Source of the DNA: Brachionus plicatilis
Lineage: Eukaryota; Rotifera; Eurotatoria; Ploima; Brachionidae
Length of the DNA: 37,175 nt
Direction of reading: 5' to 3'
NCBI GenBank assembly: GCA_010279815.1
Contig: QEOQ01000022.1
Coordinates: 107,649 to 144,823, forward strand
Below are positions 1-11,354 of the stretch, piece by piece. Each line of letters opens with the position of its first letter. The first letter of the stretch is position 1. The notes below the pieces were generated by a model. It saw only the letters and a program-made list of their open reading frames with translations, made no database searches and was not told the DNA's origin. The translations under genes and the position numbers were made by a program.

Positions 1-148
1 ACTAATAAAAAAAGGAATTGGAAATTTTTTTTTTTATTTGCATTTAAAATTAAACTTTTATTCCAAAATTAATGTTCACAAAAAATAAAAACTGGACTCG
101 AAAAATTTTTTTATTCTTTTATTTATCTATTTTGGTCACCAAATATGT

Positions 149-172
149 GTCCAAAATGTTCACATTTTGGAC
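149..172. repeat. Perfect 11-bp hairpin downstream of TMEM63
   Basis: GTCCAAAATGT and its exact reverse complement are separated by two bases. It lies beyond the probable 3' end of TMEM63 and belongs to no recognised element. Confidence 0.5.
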
Positions 173-277
173 TTGATACTCATGGTCACATTTTCCACTA
201 GACCCTATAAATTTAATAAACAAAAACAATATGATTTTTTTATTTTTCTAAAAATTCAAACATAAATAATTCAAATG

Positions 278-283
278 TTTATT
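278..283 (-). terminator. Candidate poly(A) signal for the TMEM63 gene
   Basis: AATAAA on the minus strand, about 100 nt past the stop codon at 383. In DNA this AT-rich the hexamer is common by chance. Confidence 0.35.
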
Positions 284-382
284 AAAAATAATTGAATAGT
301 TTTAAAATTCTTCTATACACAAAACATTATTTCTATTTCTGTTAAAAGGCGTTTTAATTAAAATTTAATTTTAAGCAAATTA

Positions 383-3300
383 TTATTCAATGTAGCCTTC
401 GTTTGAATAAGTTCTACTTTCATCGGGAATTATTTGCTCATCATTTGATCCATTTTCTTGCTGAAATAAAAAATTTTCATTGAACTTATTTTTAGTCAGA
501 GTTCCATAATCAAGTCGATCTTCTTCTTGTGCTTCGGAATTTCTTACCTCCAAATCGATATTTTCCTCATTAATTGTTGAATCCTCGGATTTGCGTCGTG
601 AATTTTTAGTGTCTAGTTTAGAGTATGGATCTTGAATGGAAGATCTTATTATTGCTGGAATAAATGGTGAGTGAAGGATCATTTTTTTTGCCTTCGAAAC
701 CGTCTTCTTAAAGCCTTGACCATCCGATTTTCTTGGACTTGGTTGTTCTGTAGCTACGTTTTGTGTTTCGTTGCCAGAATCGCTTGAGTTTTCAGTTATA
801 TAGCAATATGATTCATCATTTGAGATATCTTCTGGTGAACTGCCGCATGATTGAGCTGATTTTTCGTAGTTAAACGGCGTGAAACGTTTAAATACGCCCA
901 AAAAAAAGCTTCCAAAAAATATTATACAGGAAATAACTATTATTATGATTTGCAAGACTGTCATTGATGATGTTGATTCATTATCCTCTAAATAAAATTA
1001 ATATTTAAATTTTTTATTATTATTCTTTTACAAATTTTATTAATTAAAAAAAAGAAAAAATCAAATTATTGAACCAAATAGGAGATACCAAGCTACCAAC
1101 TTTTTCTTAATCTAAAATTTAATTTATCAGAAGCAAAACCAGACTGATTTCAGGAAAAATTGAACAAAAATATTTCCTATTTAATGAAAATAAAATTAAA
1201 AGACAAAAATATTGATGTATAATTGATAAAAAAGATGAATTTATAAGATAAAATGTATTAAATTTAATATATAAAAAATATTCTCCTTTAATAAATTAAA
1301 CACCTAGATAAAACAATTAATTAATAAAAAAAAAGATAAATTCAAAGAGGAAGCAATTAAAATTCTAGATTTTTTTGTTAATTGAAATTGAAATTTAAAT
1401 ATTTAATAGAAGAGTTATGCAATTTTTTTTTGATTAAATAAGTAAACTTGATAAAATATATGTTTTAAATACATTGACATTTTACTAGTTTGAGTTCAAA
1501 ATCATTTCCAGAGTTGTTTAAAAGCCCCAAAAAAAAGTCCAAGTCCGGACCTTAATATTTGTCAAAAAAAATTATATAGTGTTGATTATTTTACCGTAAA
1601 TATTTGTTTTTTAACCCCACACTAAAAGCCCAAGAATCAGTTTTCGTGCCTCAAAAAAATAGAATTTTTCAAGTCTTCAGATAGCAAAGATGAAAATCTA
1701 TGCAACTGGAAGCCAACTTAATGACGAAATTTTCAATTTTTAGTAAGTCGAAAAAATTATTTTTTTAAGGCACCAAAACCAAATTTTTGGGCTTCTAGTG
1801 CGACGTTAAAAAACAAATATTTACGGTATCTATTTTCTAATAAAAATATCAAGTTGATTTCATCTTTTTATCTAATAAACTTAATTCTATGCCAATTAAT
1901 TGGATTGATTTAAAACAGAAATTAAAGATTTTATTTTAATTAAAAAAGTTGCAGGATGGGATGCAACTATATCTTATAAATTCTATTAGATTCTCTTTTG
2001 TACCAAATATCTCAGCACCAGGAATTTCAAAAAGTAAATTTTAGATGGGCTTTTATAACTAATTATCTTATTTCAATATAAAAGTTTATTTAAAAAAAGT
2101 CGTCCCTTTTAAAATGAAATTTTTAATAGCTTGGCTAAATGCTACAACAGTTTAAAAACTGATAGATCAAAAGCAAAAAGAAAGGTGTGTGTTTACCCGG
2201 TATTTGTTTTGTTAATATATTTAAATAAAATTTAAAATAATTACTTTTTAACAATTTTTTGGCAATATTTAAAAAAAATAACAAGGCTCCTTCCTTAATG
2301 GATAAGCAAATCTATGAAATTTATTAAGGACTAATATGATGGTGTTCAAAACTAAATTAAACTTAAAAAAATTGAAATTGAAAAAAATGTTTTTCGTGAT
2401 TTTTTTGTTTTTTTTTCTTAAATCATTTTATTGACAAAAGTTTCTTCATTTTCATTGTAATCTAATTTTAATGTTTTAATTTCTTAGTTGATATTAAAAG
2501 TGATTTTTTTTACAAATAAAGCTTTTTTCCGTAATAAACTTTCCACTAAATTTTTATTTATTAAGTTTCTTAAAGCTCCTTCACCAGAACCTGAAGCCTA
2601 AAATCGATTATGTATTCAATTAAATCGCTAATTAGATCTAAATCTACAGTGCAAGTATCACCTACTCCTAAATTAGAATCATGACTGTCACAATAGGTTG
2701 ATTATGTATTTGTTTTAACTTCTGAGGCTTCAGGTTCTGGTGAAGGAGCTTTAAGTTGCCCGAAAGAACCAAAATTTTGGATTCAATTAAGCTGTTTTAT
2801 GTTATTTTTCGGCATAATTAAGTATTTGAGTAAGCAAAAATGAAGGATAAAAAAAAAATTTATTAATTTTTTTCAAATTTTCAATTGTCATATTTTTTTT
2901 TGAAAGTAAGACTTATACATACACACATTTTGATTAAAAACTTCGAAAAACTGTATTTTTTTTTTATTTTTTCAAAAAATGCCTCATTTGGACGCTTTTT
3001 TTAAGAAAATTAAAAATTACAGTACAAAAAGTAAAAACGATATAATTTATTTTCTAATTGTGCAAAAATGGCTCTATAAAAAGTACAATATTGTACAAAT
3101 TTTGTGCAACCGAATTCCAGACTCTGAAAAAACTCTGCAATTTATTGCATTTTTTAATCAAATATTTTTTAATGGTGTGCATTTTACAGAAAATTGCAGA
3201 GTTTTTGCAGAGCCTGGAATTCGGTTGCACAAAATTTTTACAATATTGTACTTTTTATAGAGCCATTTTTGCACAATTAGAAAATAAATTTTATCGTTTT

Positions 3301-6300
3301 TACTTTTTGTACTGTAATTTTTGTACTAAAATTTCACATTGCCTAAAAATATCATTTTCTAGTAGGAAATTTTACGCTCTTTCAAGTGATATGTGATTTT
3401 AAAATGTTTTAAATACTTTTGGTTAAAATATATGCATCTATTCATAGTATACTTTGGCAAATTAATGAAAAGAAAAACATTTTTTTTCGACCCCCCCTAA
3501 AAAATGGTAATGTGAAATTCAAATACAAATTGAACAAAAATTTTTCCTTTTTTGATGAATTAAAATTAAAGTTAATAGGATATACTAAAAAAAATAATGC
3601 AACCAAGTGCAACATACTTTGTTGCACCTTTTTTACTCAAAATAATTTTTCTCATGTTTTAATAAGACAAAAAATAAAATATCAATAAAATTTAAATTTA
3701 TTATTGGTTTAATTTACTAAAAAAATGATTATATTTTAGGCAAAAAAGGTGCAACAAAGTATGTTGCACTTTGTTGCATTATTTTTTTAAGTATATTCTA
3801 TTAATTTTAATTTTAATTCATCAAAAAAGGAAGAATTTTTGTTCAATTTGTATTTGAATTTCACGATACCTAAAAAATTGGCTTTTTGGGATTTTCACAT
3901 ATTCAGATTACGAATTTGAGGTCGAAAATCGAATCCTAAGATAGCGTGGACGTTTTGCATATCCTGAACCTTAAATGTGATATTTTTTTTCTTTGTGACT
4001 CTATTACCTATCTATATGCAAATAACTTTACAACTAAAAAGTTCTTAATAATATTTTTTTAAATAAAATCTTTTGACCATAAACTTCAATTTAAATATAA
4101 ATTTTTAAAAGGTAAAAAATACTTACTTTTTCGAAGAGAAATGAAAAAAAGAATACAAAATTGCAGCATTATGAAGGAAGATAAGGCGAATTTAACAGCA
4201 CTCTTGTGAATACTCTTGTCTACTTTGGTGGTCACATAGGCAAAATAAATATTGTATCTGTCAACCATATGCTTTAGAATCAAGTAAACAAGACCAAATG
4301 GAGTAATCAGTGGACAGACCACACTGAAACAAAGTGTCACAGTGAACACTGTGAGTATCCATGCGTATTGAACTCCATAATCAAATTCAAAAGCAGCTTT
4401 CATTCTGACGGCAAGACGCTCAGCTGAAGACCTCGAGTAAAACATTCTAACCACATACAAAAACAACTCTGGCAATCGAATCAGATCCAAAGCTGTTCCA
4501 ATAAGGCTACAAGTGGTCACATATTTGAGGAAAAAGGCGCCATTTTCGGACACACACTTCCACTTGATATTGTCTTCTTCTTTTTTGTTGTTAAGCCATT
4601 CAAAAATAGCATTTATACTTGTGAGACCGAGGGTGGGTAAGACAAGAACCATGAACAATAGAAGAGTAAATGTTTTGACCATCATTGATCGGTTTTCGCC
4701 AGAGCGAGTCCAGTGCATTTCGGCAAGAGCAGTGCGAGAGACCAACACCGGCAATAGGGCGGCCAGGAGACGGAGCAGAAGCGATGGCAAAAATTCACCA
4801 AGATAACTGGGCAGAATTTTTGCTATTTCTTCTACGTTAAATACAGGAGCCCAGCTGCCTGCTTTGGCGATCAGAATCGATGGTGTGGTAAAAAAGATCA
4901 TTAGGATGATTAATATTAAATTGATTAGAATGCATCGGAACCACCACATAATTCCGATTTTGGACAAGTTTTCCCATTTTATGTTGGTCGGTGCTGGTGC
5001 GTATTTGGCACTCCAGAATTCACTGTTCAATCTGTGACTCAGTGAAGATGGTCTTACCAAATCTTGGCATAAAAAACACTTTGAGCATTTTTCAGTCGGA
5101 CAATAGGCATAGATCATGTTTCCGATTAGGCCGTATCTGTAGTGCTTCAAGAACTTGTCTGCCATAGCCTGGTCTTTAAATGTTATAAATGAAATACCAA
5201 GCGGTTTTTTTAAGCATTTTTCTCTCTCTTTGGAAATTTTTTCCTCCAGTTCATTTACTTTTTTTGTATAGAACTCGATTGAGTCTGTAAGCCGGTTATT
5301 TTCTTGTTTACAGCAACATTTGGTGCAGCAGCAGCAGCATAACTCGACAAAACTTCCAAAATGAAATGGATGCATCATGGGACGCTCGCCTGTCTGCTCA
5401 AGTATTTTTTCACTTGTCATCTTTCCTATCAACATTGAATGTCTTAAAAGTTAGATTTTTTTAGCATTTTAAATTCTATTGAAAATTAATTTTTTTAAAC
5501 AATTCTCAAAAAATAAATTATTTCAATTTCTGAATTAGATTTAATCTGAATTTTTCAATTTAAAGGTTACTCCTTGATGATTTAAATAAATAAATATTTA
5601 GTTTATCAATGGTGAGTTAAGGATCCTTCAGATTTAAAAAAAAATCCTAAAAAATAAAAAAAGTTAAAATAAAATGTAATGAAATGAGGCATTGTGAATT
5701 TTGTAACAAAAATCAAAAACATAATATCAAAAATTCCAAAGCTTAAGTTCTGAAGGACCAAAACATGTTCTGTAAATTGTAGCAGCTGATACATCCTTTG
5801 TACCACCAATATACTGATTCTGCAAAAATTTGCAATAAATCTGCAAAACTCAGAAAATAGTAAATTTGGGATACTACATTATATTAAAAATCCAATTCAA
5901 CTTTAAGTGGTGGTACAAAGGATGTATCAGTTGCTACAATTTACAGAGCATGTTTTAGTCGGTCCAGATTTAAGTTCTGGCGTTTTTTATGTTTTGTTTT
6001 TGTTTTTTGTACTAAAATTCACAATGCCATGTAATGATGAAGGTCGTATCCTAACAACTGAAAAAGAGCAAGGGCAAAGATGGGTTGAGCACTTTAGAGA
6101 AGTTCTAAATAGACCAGAACCTATATATTTTTAAAGACCTTAAGCAGCTAGCACTGATCTCGATATTAACACCGAAGTGCCAAGCCTAAAAGAAATAGAA
6201 GCTGCGATAAAGGCTCTGAAGAACAGAAAAGCCCCGGATATTGACGGAGTCACAGGAGAAATGTTGAAAGCTGATGGTAGGATCACAATAAGGATATTGC

Positions 6301-9300
6301 AAGACCTCTTCAGCAAGATATGGTGGCAAGAAATCATGCCAGAGAACTGGTCAAAAGTTCTAATAGTCAAGCTCCCAAAGAAAGGTAACAAAATGATTTG
6401 TGACAATTGGCGAGGAATAAAACTGCTACCAATGGCAAGCAAGGCGTTCTGCAGCATAATACTGGAAAGAATTAGGAACTCCTTGGATGTTATACTTAGA
6501 GAAGAACAAGCAAGATTTAGGCGAGGTAGAGGATGCATAGGCCAGATATTTACACTTAGGAACATCATAGACTCGAAATTAATGGGGCAAAAACGAAAGT
6601 TATATGCATAAACATCAAATTGGATACCCCGATCACCATTGATGGTACACAAATCGAGTGTGTAAGTGAATTCATATACCTAGGTAGCACTATCAATACA
6701 ACGTTGGGAACACACAGAGACATTAAGAATAGACTTGCTAAAGCAAAGAGTGCCTTTGTGAGACTCCGACCAGTGTAGTAAAAGCAACATTGGTGAACGA
6801 AAGTGAATGTTGGAGGATGTGTGAATCTGACAGGAAAAGCCTTAACATCTTCCACACTGGAAGCCTGTGGAGGATTTTCAGGATGCACTGGCCTGAAATA
6901 TTCTTGGATGCTGACCAATACAGAAGAACAAATTCAGAGCCATTAGCACTAGAAAGGCCAAATCTTTTTATACCGTAAAAGCCCGTAAAAGAGGGTTTTT
7001 AAACCCACTTACATTTTTGGTTTATTTGACACATCTAAAATAATGATGACTTTTTGTTGTTATAATAATTTTTAAACAAAAACATTAAAATTATAAATTT
7101 TATGCAATTTCAGATTGAAGAACAAAAAATTTTTTAAAGCTTTAATTTTTTCCAAAAGTTTGTATTCATTTATAAAAAAAAGAGCTTAAAAAACCCGTGG
7201 CCTTTCTGGGGTTAATCAATGCATTAGGAACAAAATACTGCGATGTCTCGGGCATGTACTTAGAAAGAAAGAAACATGGATACCCAAAAGGGCCGTTCAA
7301 TGGACACATCAAGGGCGACGTAAGGTAAGACGACCAGCAGTAACATGGAGGTTAACAATTTAGAAAGTGCTCATCGAAATGGGAATGATATGGGAAGAAG
7401 CAAGGGTAAAGGCAAAAGATCGACTTGAGTGGAAATCAAAAGTAATGACCTTATGCTCCACAAGGAGTGAATAAGGAAAAAAAAAATTACAGGTCCTTGT
7501 ACTAAACTTTCTTTCAGTCTCCATTTTTATCTTGGATCTTGAATACAAGAAAAGAAGGCAGATAAATTTCAAAAAAAAAATATTCAATCAATCTGTCAAA
7601 ATCTTAAGAAATGTCGAAAAATAAACATCAAACCTTTTTCTTTCTATTAAAAGATTCTAAAATTATTTTAATTTGAAAAAAAAGATTGATTGCGCTGATT
7701 GATCTTTTCCTTATCCTAAAATTAGATAAAAAGCTGACTTTTTTGTAATGTCTCATTTGATGATTTTTAAAAAAAATTTTTGTCTTAAAATATAGAAAAT
7801 AATTAAAAAAAATTGACCAGATGTATTGCGGAATAAATGAATTCATTATATGATCTGTAAGTACACTCTTTAGAAAAAATTAGGACTAATTCAATCAAAT
7901 TTATGAATTTTTTAGCTTAAATATTATTTTTTAAGAATGAATCAATTCTAATTTTTTTTATTTTTAAAAATTACTTTCGGTTGTCTAATTTGTAAATTTT
8001 GTTGACATTATAAGCAAATTGAACATCTGTGATGACCAGTTCAGGATAAGCCTCCCTTGAATAAAATAATAAAGAATGGAAAAATTTTAGAAAAAAAACA
8101 AACTCAAAATGTTTTGTGATAAATTCTTTTTTAGCATATCGACTTGGATAATTTGTGACCAAAACTGTTCGCGATACATACTCCGACTCGGTGTATTCCA
8201 TCCGTTTGGCGAATATTTTAACAAAAATTATTCCTAATGCATAAAATACCCAGGATAGAGTCAAGTGGATCCATAAAAGTTGGGAACTAAAAAAATTATT
8301 AAATTTTTTAAAAACTAGAATACCTGCAGGTTTTTTAAGTGATATTTTTAAAAATTTGTCTGAAATTTTTATTTTTCAATTATATTAATATATGAGTTGT
8401 ATTAAAATCATAATGAAAAATACAATATTTTTTTACAGATAATTTTACAGTTTAAATTTTGGCATTTGAAGATGAGCTTGTAAAAAATTAATTTGTGTGT
8501 TAAGAAAATGTATTTTTAAAATCCCTGCAGGGAATTAACTTTAAAAAAAATAATTTCTTCTATTGTTAATTAATTATTACTTTGGAGGCACATTAACAAT
8601 GGTTGTTGCTCCGAAAACTTTGGAACTAAATACTTAAATAACAAAAATTAAATTTTATTAAAATTTCATAATTCTAAATTTTACAATTTCCCTGTAAGTT
8701 AATGGGCAGAAGGACACTAATTGACAGAATGGTCACTATGAACAAATAGGTGATTAAATATCGCTGAAAAAAAAGATAATAAATTGCATCTTTGCCGCAT
8801 TTTTCGTTAATATCCTTATCTCTAAAAAAATAATTCTCAAAACTTTTAAATTTGAAAAAATTAGTCCTACTTGAGCCTAAAAACATTAAGAATCCAAGAA
8901 AGAATATTTTTCTCCTTGTATTCGTTATTATGAGTGAAATCCTGTGATATTGTTGAATCACTTCGAACTAAATTAACATCATTGCCCGCTCTTTCGGCAT
9001 TTGTTTCCGCACTGTTCGTTGCTGGTGTTGTATCCGAAAATTTTGAAAAAAAATTCACACTCCACCTAGACAAAAATAAATTTACTGGTGATTTAAGAAA
9101 AAATTAAATTCAGCTTTGGGTTAGTTTTATTAAATCATGCAGGCTAAGTGGATGATAGAGCTTTGTGAATACAGTTCAGTGGGTATTACTTTTTTAAAGA
9201 GTCAAAATATTTAAATCTAAGGTAGAAAAATTGATTAAAAAAGCAAAAGTTTAAGTGCCCAATCACCCTAAAACCATTCTTAGTAGTTAAAAAAAAATTC

Positions 9301-9642
9301 ACCGTACTTATTAAATCTACTTTTGGGTTCTAATAAGCGTCTTTAAAAATAATTATTAGGGTTCTACTGTTTTATACAAGTACAATGATCATTTGGGGCT
9401 TAAACTTACCTTTCTTCGTCATTTTTTAGCAAGCCAAAGCGACCATAGTCGCCAATACGCCTCAGAAAAGTGTATAAAACAAGGATGGCGAGCCAGGCGC
9501 ACACATTTACCAGCAAATTTTCGGGTATACCCTCATAGTCTTTGATAAAAATTCCCGTGTTATTCGAGTTGTAAATATTGCGGCAATTTTGGTCGATCAG
9601 ATCGGTCATCGAAGTACTATTTGGCATTTTTTGGCTGGTCAT
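383..9642 (-). CDS. TMEM63: TMEM63/CSC1-family mechanosensitive (osmosensitive) cation channel, 8 exons, 933 aa
   Basis: Coding exons, in transcript order on the minus strand: 9642-9410, 9065-8871, 8821-8685, 8632-8581, 8286-8104, 8055-7975, 5442-4127, 987-383. All junctions are GT-AG, phases agree, and the total is 2802 nt including the stop. The protein has the TMEM63 order: an N-terminal membrane helix ending in a DYGR-type motif (exon 1), KCGKDAIYYLFFQRYL and LLPINLQGN (exon 3), FGATTIVNVPP (exon 4), TNYPSRY (exon 5), EAYPELVITDVQFAYNV (exons 5-6), a Cys-rich cytosolic loop, then TGERP, PLGISFITF and the multi-helix RSN1_7TM pore domain (exon 7). The last exon carries the final helix and an acidic Ser-rich tail; the tail makes the protein longer than the roughly 800 aa of vertebrate members. 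Known family role: stretch- or osmotically gated cation channels of plasma and endolysosomal membranes. Three introns are 48-52 nt; introns 6 and 7 are 2.5 and 3.1 kb and full of repeats. The exon 4 and exon 7 acceptors were chosen by phase. No ortholog letter (A/B/C) can be assigned. Confidence 0.93.
1592..1828. mobile_element. Palindromic MITE with TA target duplication (Tc1/mariner type)
   Basis: Inside TMEM63 intron 7. The ends are inverted copies beginning TACCGTAAATATTTG, and the imperfect inverted arms run about 80 bp each way (near 1592-1675 and 1746-1828). If the outer TA is the target duplication, the element is CCGTAAATATT...AATATTTACGG. There is no coding capacity. Confidence 0.65.
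2570..2754. repeat. 185-bp element with perfect 30-bp terminal inverted repeats
   Basis: 2570-2599 and 2725-2754 are exact reverse complements over 30 bp; the outermost four bases are TTAA at each side, which would suit a piggyBac-type TTAA duplication. The arms contain CTCCTTCACCAGAACC. The right arm read forward contains CTGGTGAAGGAGCTTTAAG, which resembles the GAAGGAGC motif of retroposon tails elsewhere in the window (20.99, 21.2 and 28.59 kb). The origin is uncertain. Confidence 0.6.
3012..3343. mobile_element. Palindromic MITE, family 1, copy 1
   Basis: Two near-perfect inverted arms of about 140 bp (from about 3016 inward and from about 3318 inward) share blocks such as ATTGTGCAAAAATGGCTC and CCGAATTCCAG. 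The right end reads AAAATTTCACATTGCC, the terminal motif of copy 2 (18966-19289). The left end lacks this terminal stretch, so the copy is truncated or rearranged there. The two overlapping short ORFs read through it are artefacts of the palindrome. It lies in TMEM63 intron 7. Confidence 0.75.
3506..3870. mobile_element. Palindromic MITE, family 2, with perfect 8-bp target duplication
   Basis: 365-bp fold-back element flanked by TAAAAAAT at 3498-3505 and 3871-3878. The left end is GGTAATGTGAAATTC; the right end reversed is GGTATCGTGAAATTC. Arms of about 135 bp contain TGCAACATACTTTGTTGCACC, itself a small palindrome. A half copy lies at 27588-27716. There is no coding capacity. Confidence 0.8.
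5688..6028. mobile_element. Palindromic MITE related to family 1, 9-bp target duplication
   Basis: Inverted arms of about 120 bp begin GGCATTGTGAATTTT at both ends. The flanks ATGAAATGA (5679-5687) and ATGTAATGA (6029-6037) match at 8 of 9 positions. The mirror-image short ORFs on both strands (VVQRMYQLLQFTEHVL in each) are this inverted repeat, not genes. It sits in TMEM63 intron 6 directly against the 5' end of the LINE relic. Confidence 0.75.
6029..7485 (+). pseudogene. Decayed non-LTR retrotransposon (LINE; RTE/Nimb-like, clade uncertain)
   Basis: Fragments of a LINE reverse transcriptase, antisense within TMEM63 intron 6. 6037-6134 carries an EQGQRWVEHFREVLNRPEP-type segment. 6177-6580 is reverse transcriptase palm (KALKNRKAPDIDGVTGEML, PENW, IVKLPKKGN, NWRGIKLLP, EEQARFRRGRGC). 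Near 6580 the frame jumps straight to the region after the catalytic core (TPITIDGTQIECVSEFIYLGS), so the YADD block is deleted. After a MITE insertion at 6947-7211 the C terminus resumes at 7212-7473 (LGHVLRKKE, WIPKRAVQWTHQGRRK, TLCSTRSE, stop), followed by an A-rich stretch. Further stops and deletions lie near 6770. It cannot be active. Confidence 0.85.
6947..7211. mobile_element. piggyBac-type MITE inserted in the LINE
   Basis: 265 bp flanked by TTAG (6943-6946, a decayed TTAA) and TTAA (7212-7215). The left end is CACTAGAAAGGCC; the right end reversed is CCCCAGAAAGGCC. The left terminal and subterminal sequence (TTTTTATACCGT, then a GGGTTTTTAAACCC palindrome) matches the 3' end of the piggyBac relic at 27486-27540, so that family probably mobilised it. 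Removing it with one TTAA rejoins the LINE reading frame (R-A-I-N-Q-C-I). Confidence 0.8.
7486..7974. other. Rest of TMEM63 intron 6, no feature seen
   Basis: AT-rich DNA between the LINE 3' end and exon 6. Short ORFs are low-complexity and show no family signature. Confidence 0.6.
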
Positions 9643-10977
9643 TGTAGTAGCTACTTAATCATTTACAAGTCACTATAGTCTAAAATTAACATATTTCAAT
9701 TTTTACTAAAATAAAAATACTTGGCAATTTATAATTTTAATAATGCAAAAAAAATGAATAAGAAAATATTTTTGTACAAGGGGTTTAGCACATGGCTTAA
9801 TATTATTAAAACAGGGCGCCTATAATTTATTATAATTGGAATTAAACAAAATTAAGTACTCTGATATTTTGGAAAAATTTCAAAATTTTATTTTAAATAA
9901 TATTTGATTAGAAAATTATTTAAATTGAATTTTTTTTTATTTTAAAAATCACCTTTTTTTCGAATGAATAATACTGAAATTGAACGATGCGCCATAAAGT
10001 TTTAATAATAAAAATGAAGCCAAAATAAATTTTAATAATTTATTGAAATATTTGATTGACGGATTTATTTTTTCAGAAAAAATCTAAAAGAAGTAAAATT
10101 TAGGTAAATTCTTGATATTTATAAGAGAAAATTCACAAGCTGGCTCAAATTATTTGGCTCTTCAAAATCTGCGAATTCGATGATTGCATTTGATTAAATA
10201 GAATTTTCTATTTTAAATAGCCTGGAAATTTTTTTTTAATTTTGAGGCAAATTGTAAGTATAATTTTAGATCAAAATAAATTCTATAGTCAGGTATTGTT
10301 ACGAATTAGAAAGTTTCGTTTCTTTTCTTTTCTCTAAGTTGTTGTTTTGGAAACAAGGTTCAATATTTAATGTGATAAATTATCTCATTACTTTTTTATC
10401 TTTTTTAAAAGACAGTTTCTTTTAATGATTAAAGATTTTATTTTTCTAAAATATAAACTAATCGATTTAAATTTTTTATGTATTAGAAATTTCTAGAATA
10501 TTTAAATAAAAAAATTTAAAGACATTTTATCCTCAAACTTGGTCTTTAAACAATTATGTGTTGTCAAAAAAAATTTGAATTTTATTTATTACTTTAACTT
10601 TTATTTATAAAAACTCAATAAAAATAGAACATAATAAAACAAAGGAAAAAATATTTCTTGATGATTGCTTTCTCAGGTAATTTTTTTCTAAATGAATAAA
10701 TTTTTCAATTTAAAACCTCCCTAACCCTTTGAGAGGCACGCATGAATTGCATTAGCAATTAATCATTCAAAGACACGTCCACAAGCAACTTTTTACTACA
10801 ATTTAAAATTTAATATCAGTTTTCCTGATTAATTTATTAACTCAATTAAAGTTGATTAAATTTCATAGACAAATAAAATGCTGATACTCTAAAAAATTTA
10901 GTCAACTTTAATGCGGAGGTTTTAACAACACATAATATTTGTTTTCTTTGTTTTCAATTCAAAAGGTAGATTAGGAA
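9643..10977. other. Intergenic DNA upstream of TMEM63
   Basis: No gene recognised; the TMEM63 promoter should lie at its left edge. Nine-bp inverted ends (AAAACCTCC at about 10712, GGAGGTTTT at about 10915) bracket a 210-bp stretch that may be a small relic element; support is weak. Confidence 0.5.
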
Positions 10978-11218
10978 TCAATAAAATTCAGACAAAGTAA
11001 ATTCATGAGCTTTAGCGATCAAAAAATTATGGGTTCTTCTCGCTCTTGCTGTTGCAGAATTGACTTTTTGCTTTAGTATTTGAAGAATAATTTGTTTTTC
11101 CAATGTTTCCACATTTGATTTTTTATGAATATTAACAAAAAAATATTTTAATGGAAAGTTTTTAAATATTTTTAAAATTGTGTTCTTAATTTTTGAATTG
11201 CTGCCTTTATCAAGTGAG
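10978..11218 (-). CDS. Possible orphan terminal exon, unknown protein
   Basis: On the minus strand an 80-codon open stretch follows a good acceptor (TTTGATTTCAG, ending at 11219) and ends at TGA (10978-10980). The peptide is Lys-rich with a mixed composition (for example KQKVNSATARARRTHNF) rather than the Phe/Lys/Asn run expected of random AT-rich DNA. No ATG and no matching upstream exon were found; the transposon at 11355 lies just upstream. It may be a relic or chance. Confidence 0.25.
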
Positions 11219-11354
11219 CTGAAATCAAAGAGAATTTTTGAAATGTTAAAAATAAAAAAAGAATATGTGTAAAAAATGCCTAATTTTTGTCAAAAGTAAA
11301 AATAAATTAAAAATAAAAAAACAAATTGGATTTTATTAATCAATTTAATTATTG

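Noticed and set aside
3419..3688. ORFs on both strands in TMEM63 intron 7
   Set aside because: Explained by the palindromic MITE at 3506-3870.
4513..4806. 97-codon ORF on the plus strand
   Set aside because: Lies opposite TMEM63 exon 7, whose frame is strongly conserved; a shadow.
5606..5809. 67-codon minus ORF that mirrors a plus ORF at 5907
   Set aside because: The identical peptides arise from the two arms of the palindromic MITE at 5688-6028.
6140..6918. Minus-strand ORFs of 170 and 117 codons
   Set aside because: Antisense to the LINE reverse transcriptase; the plus frame carries the family motifs.
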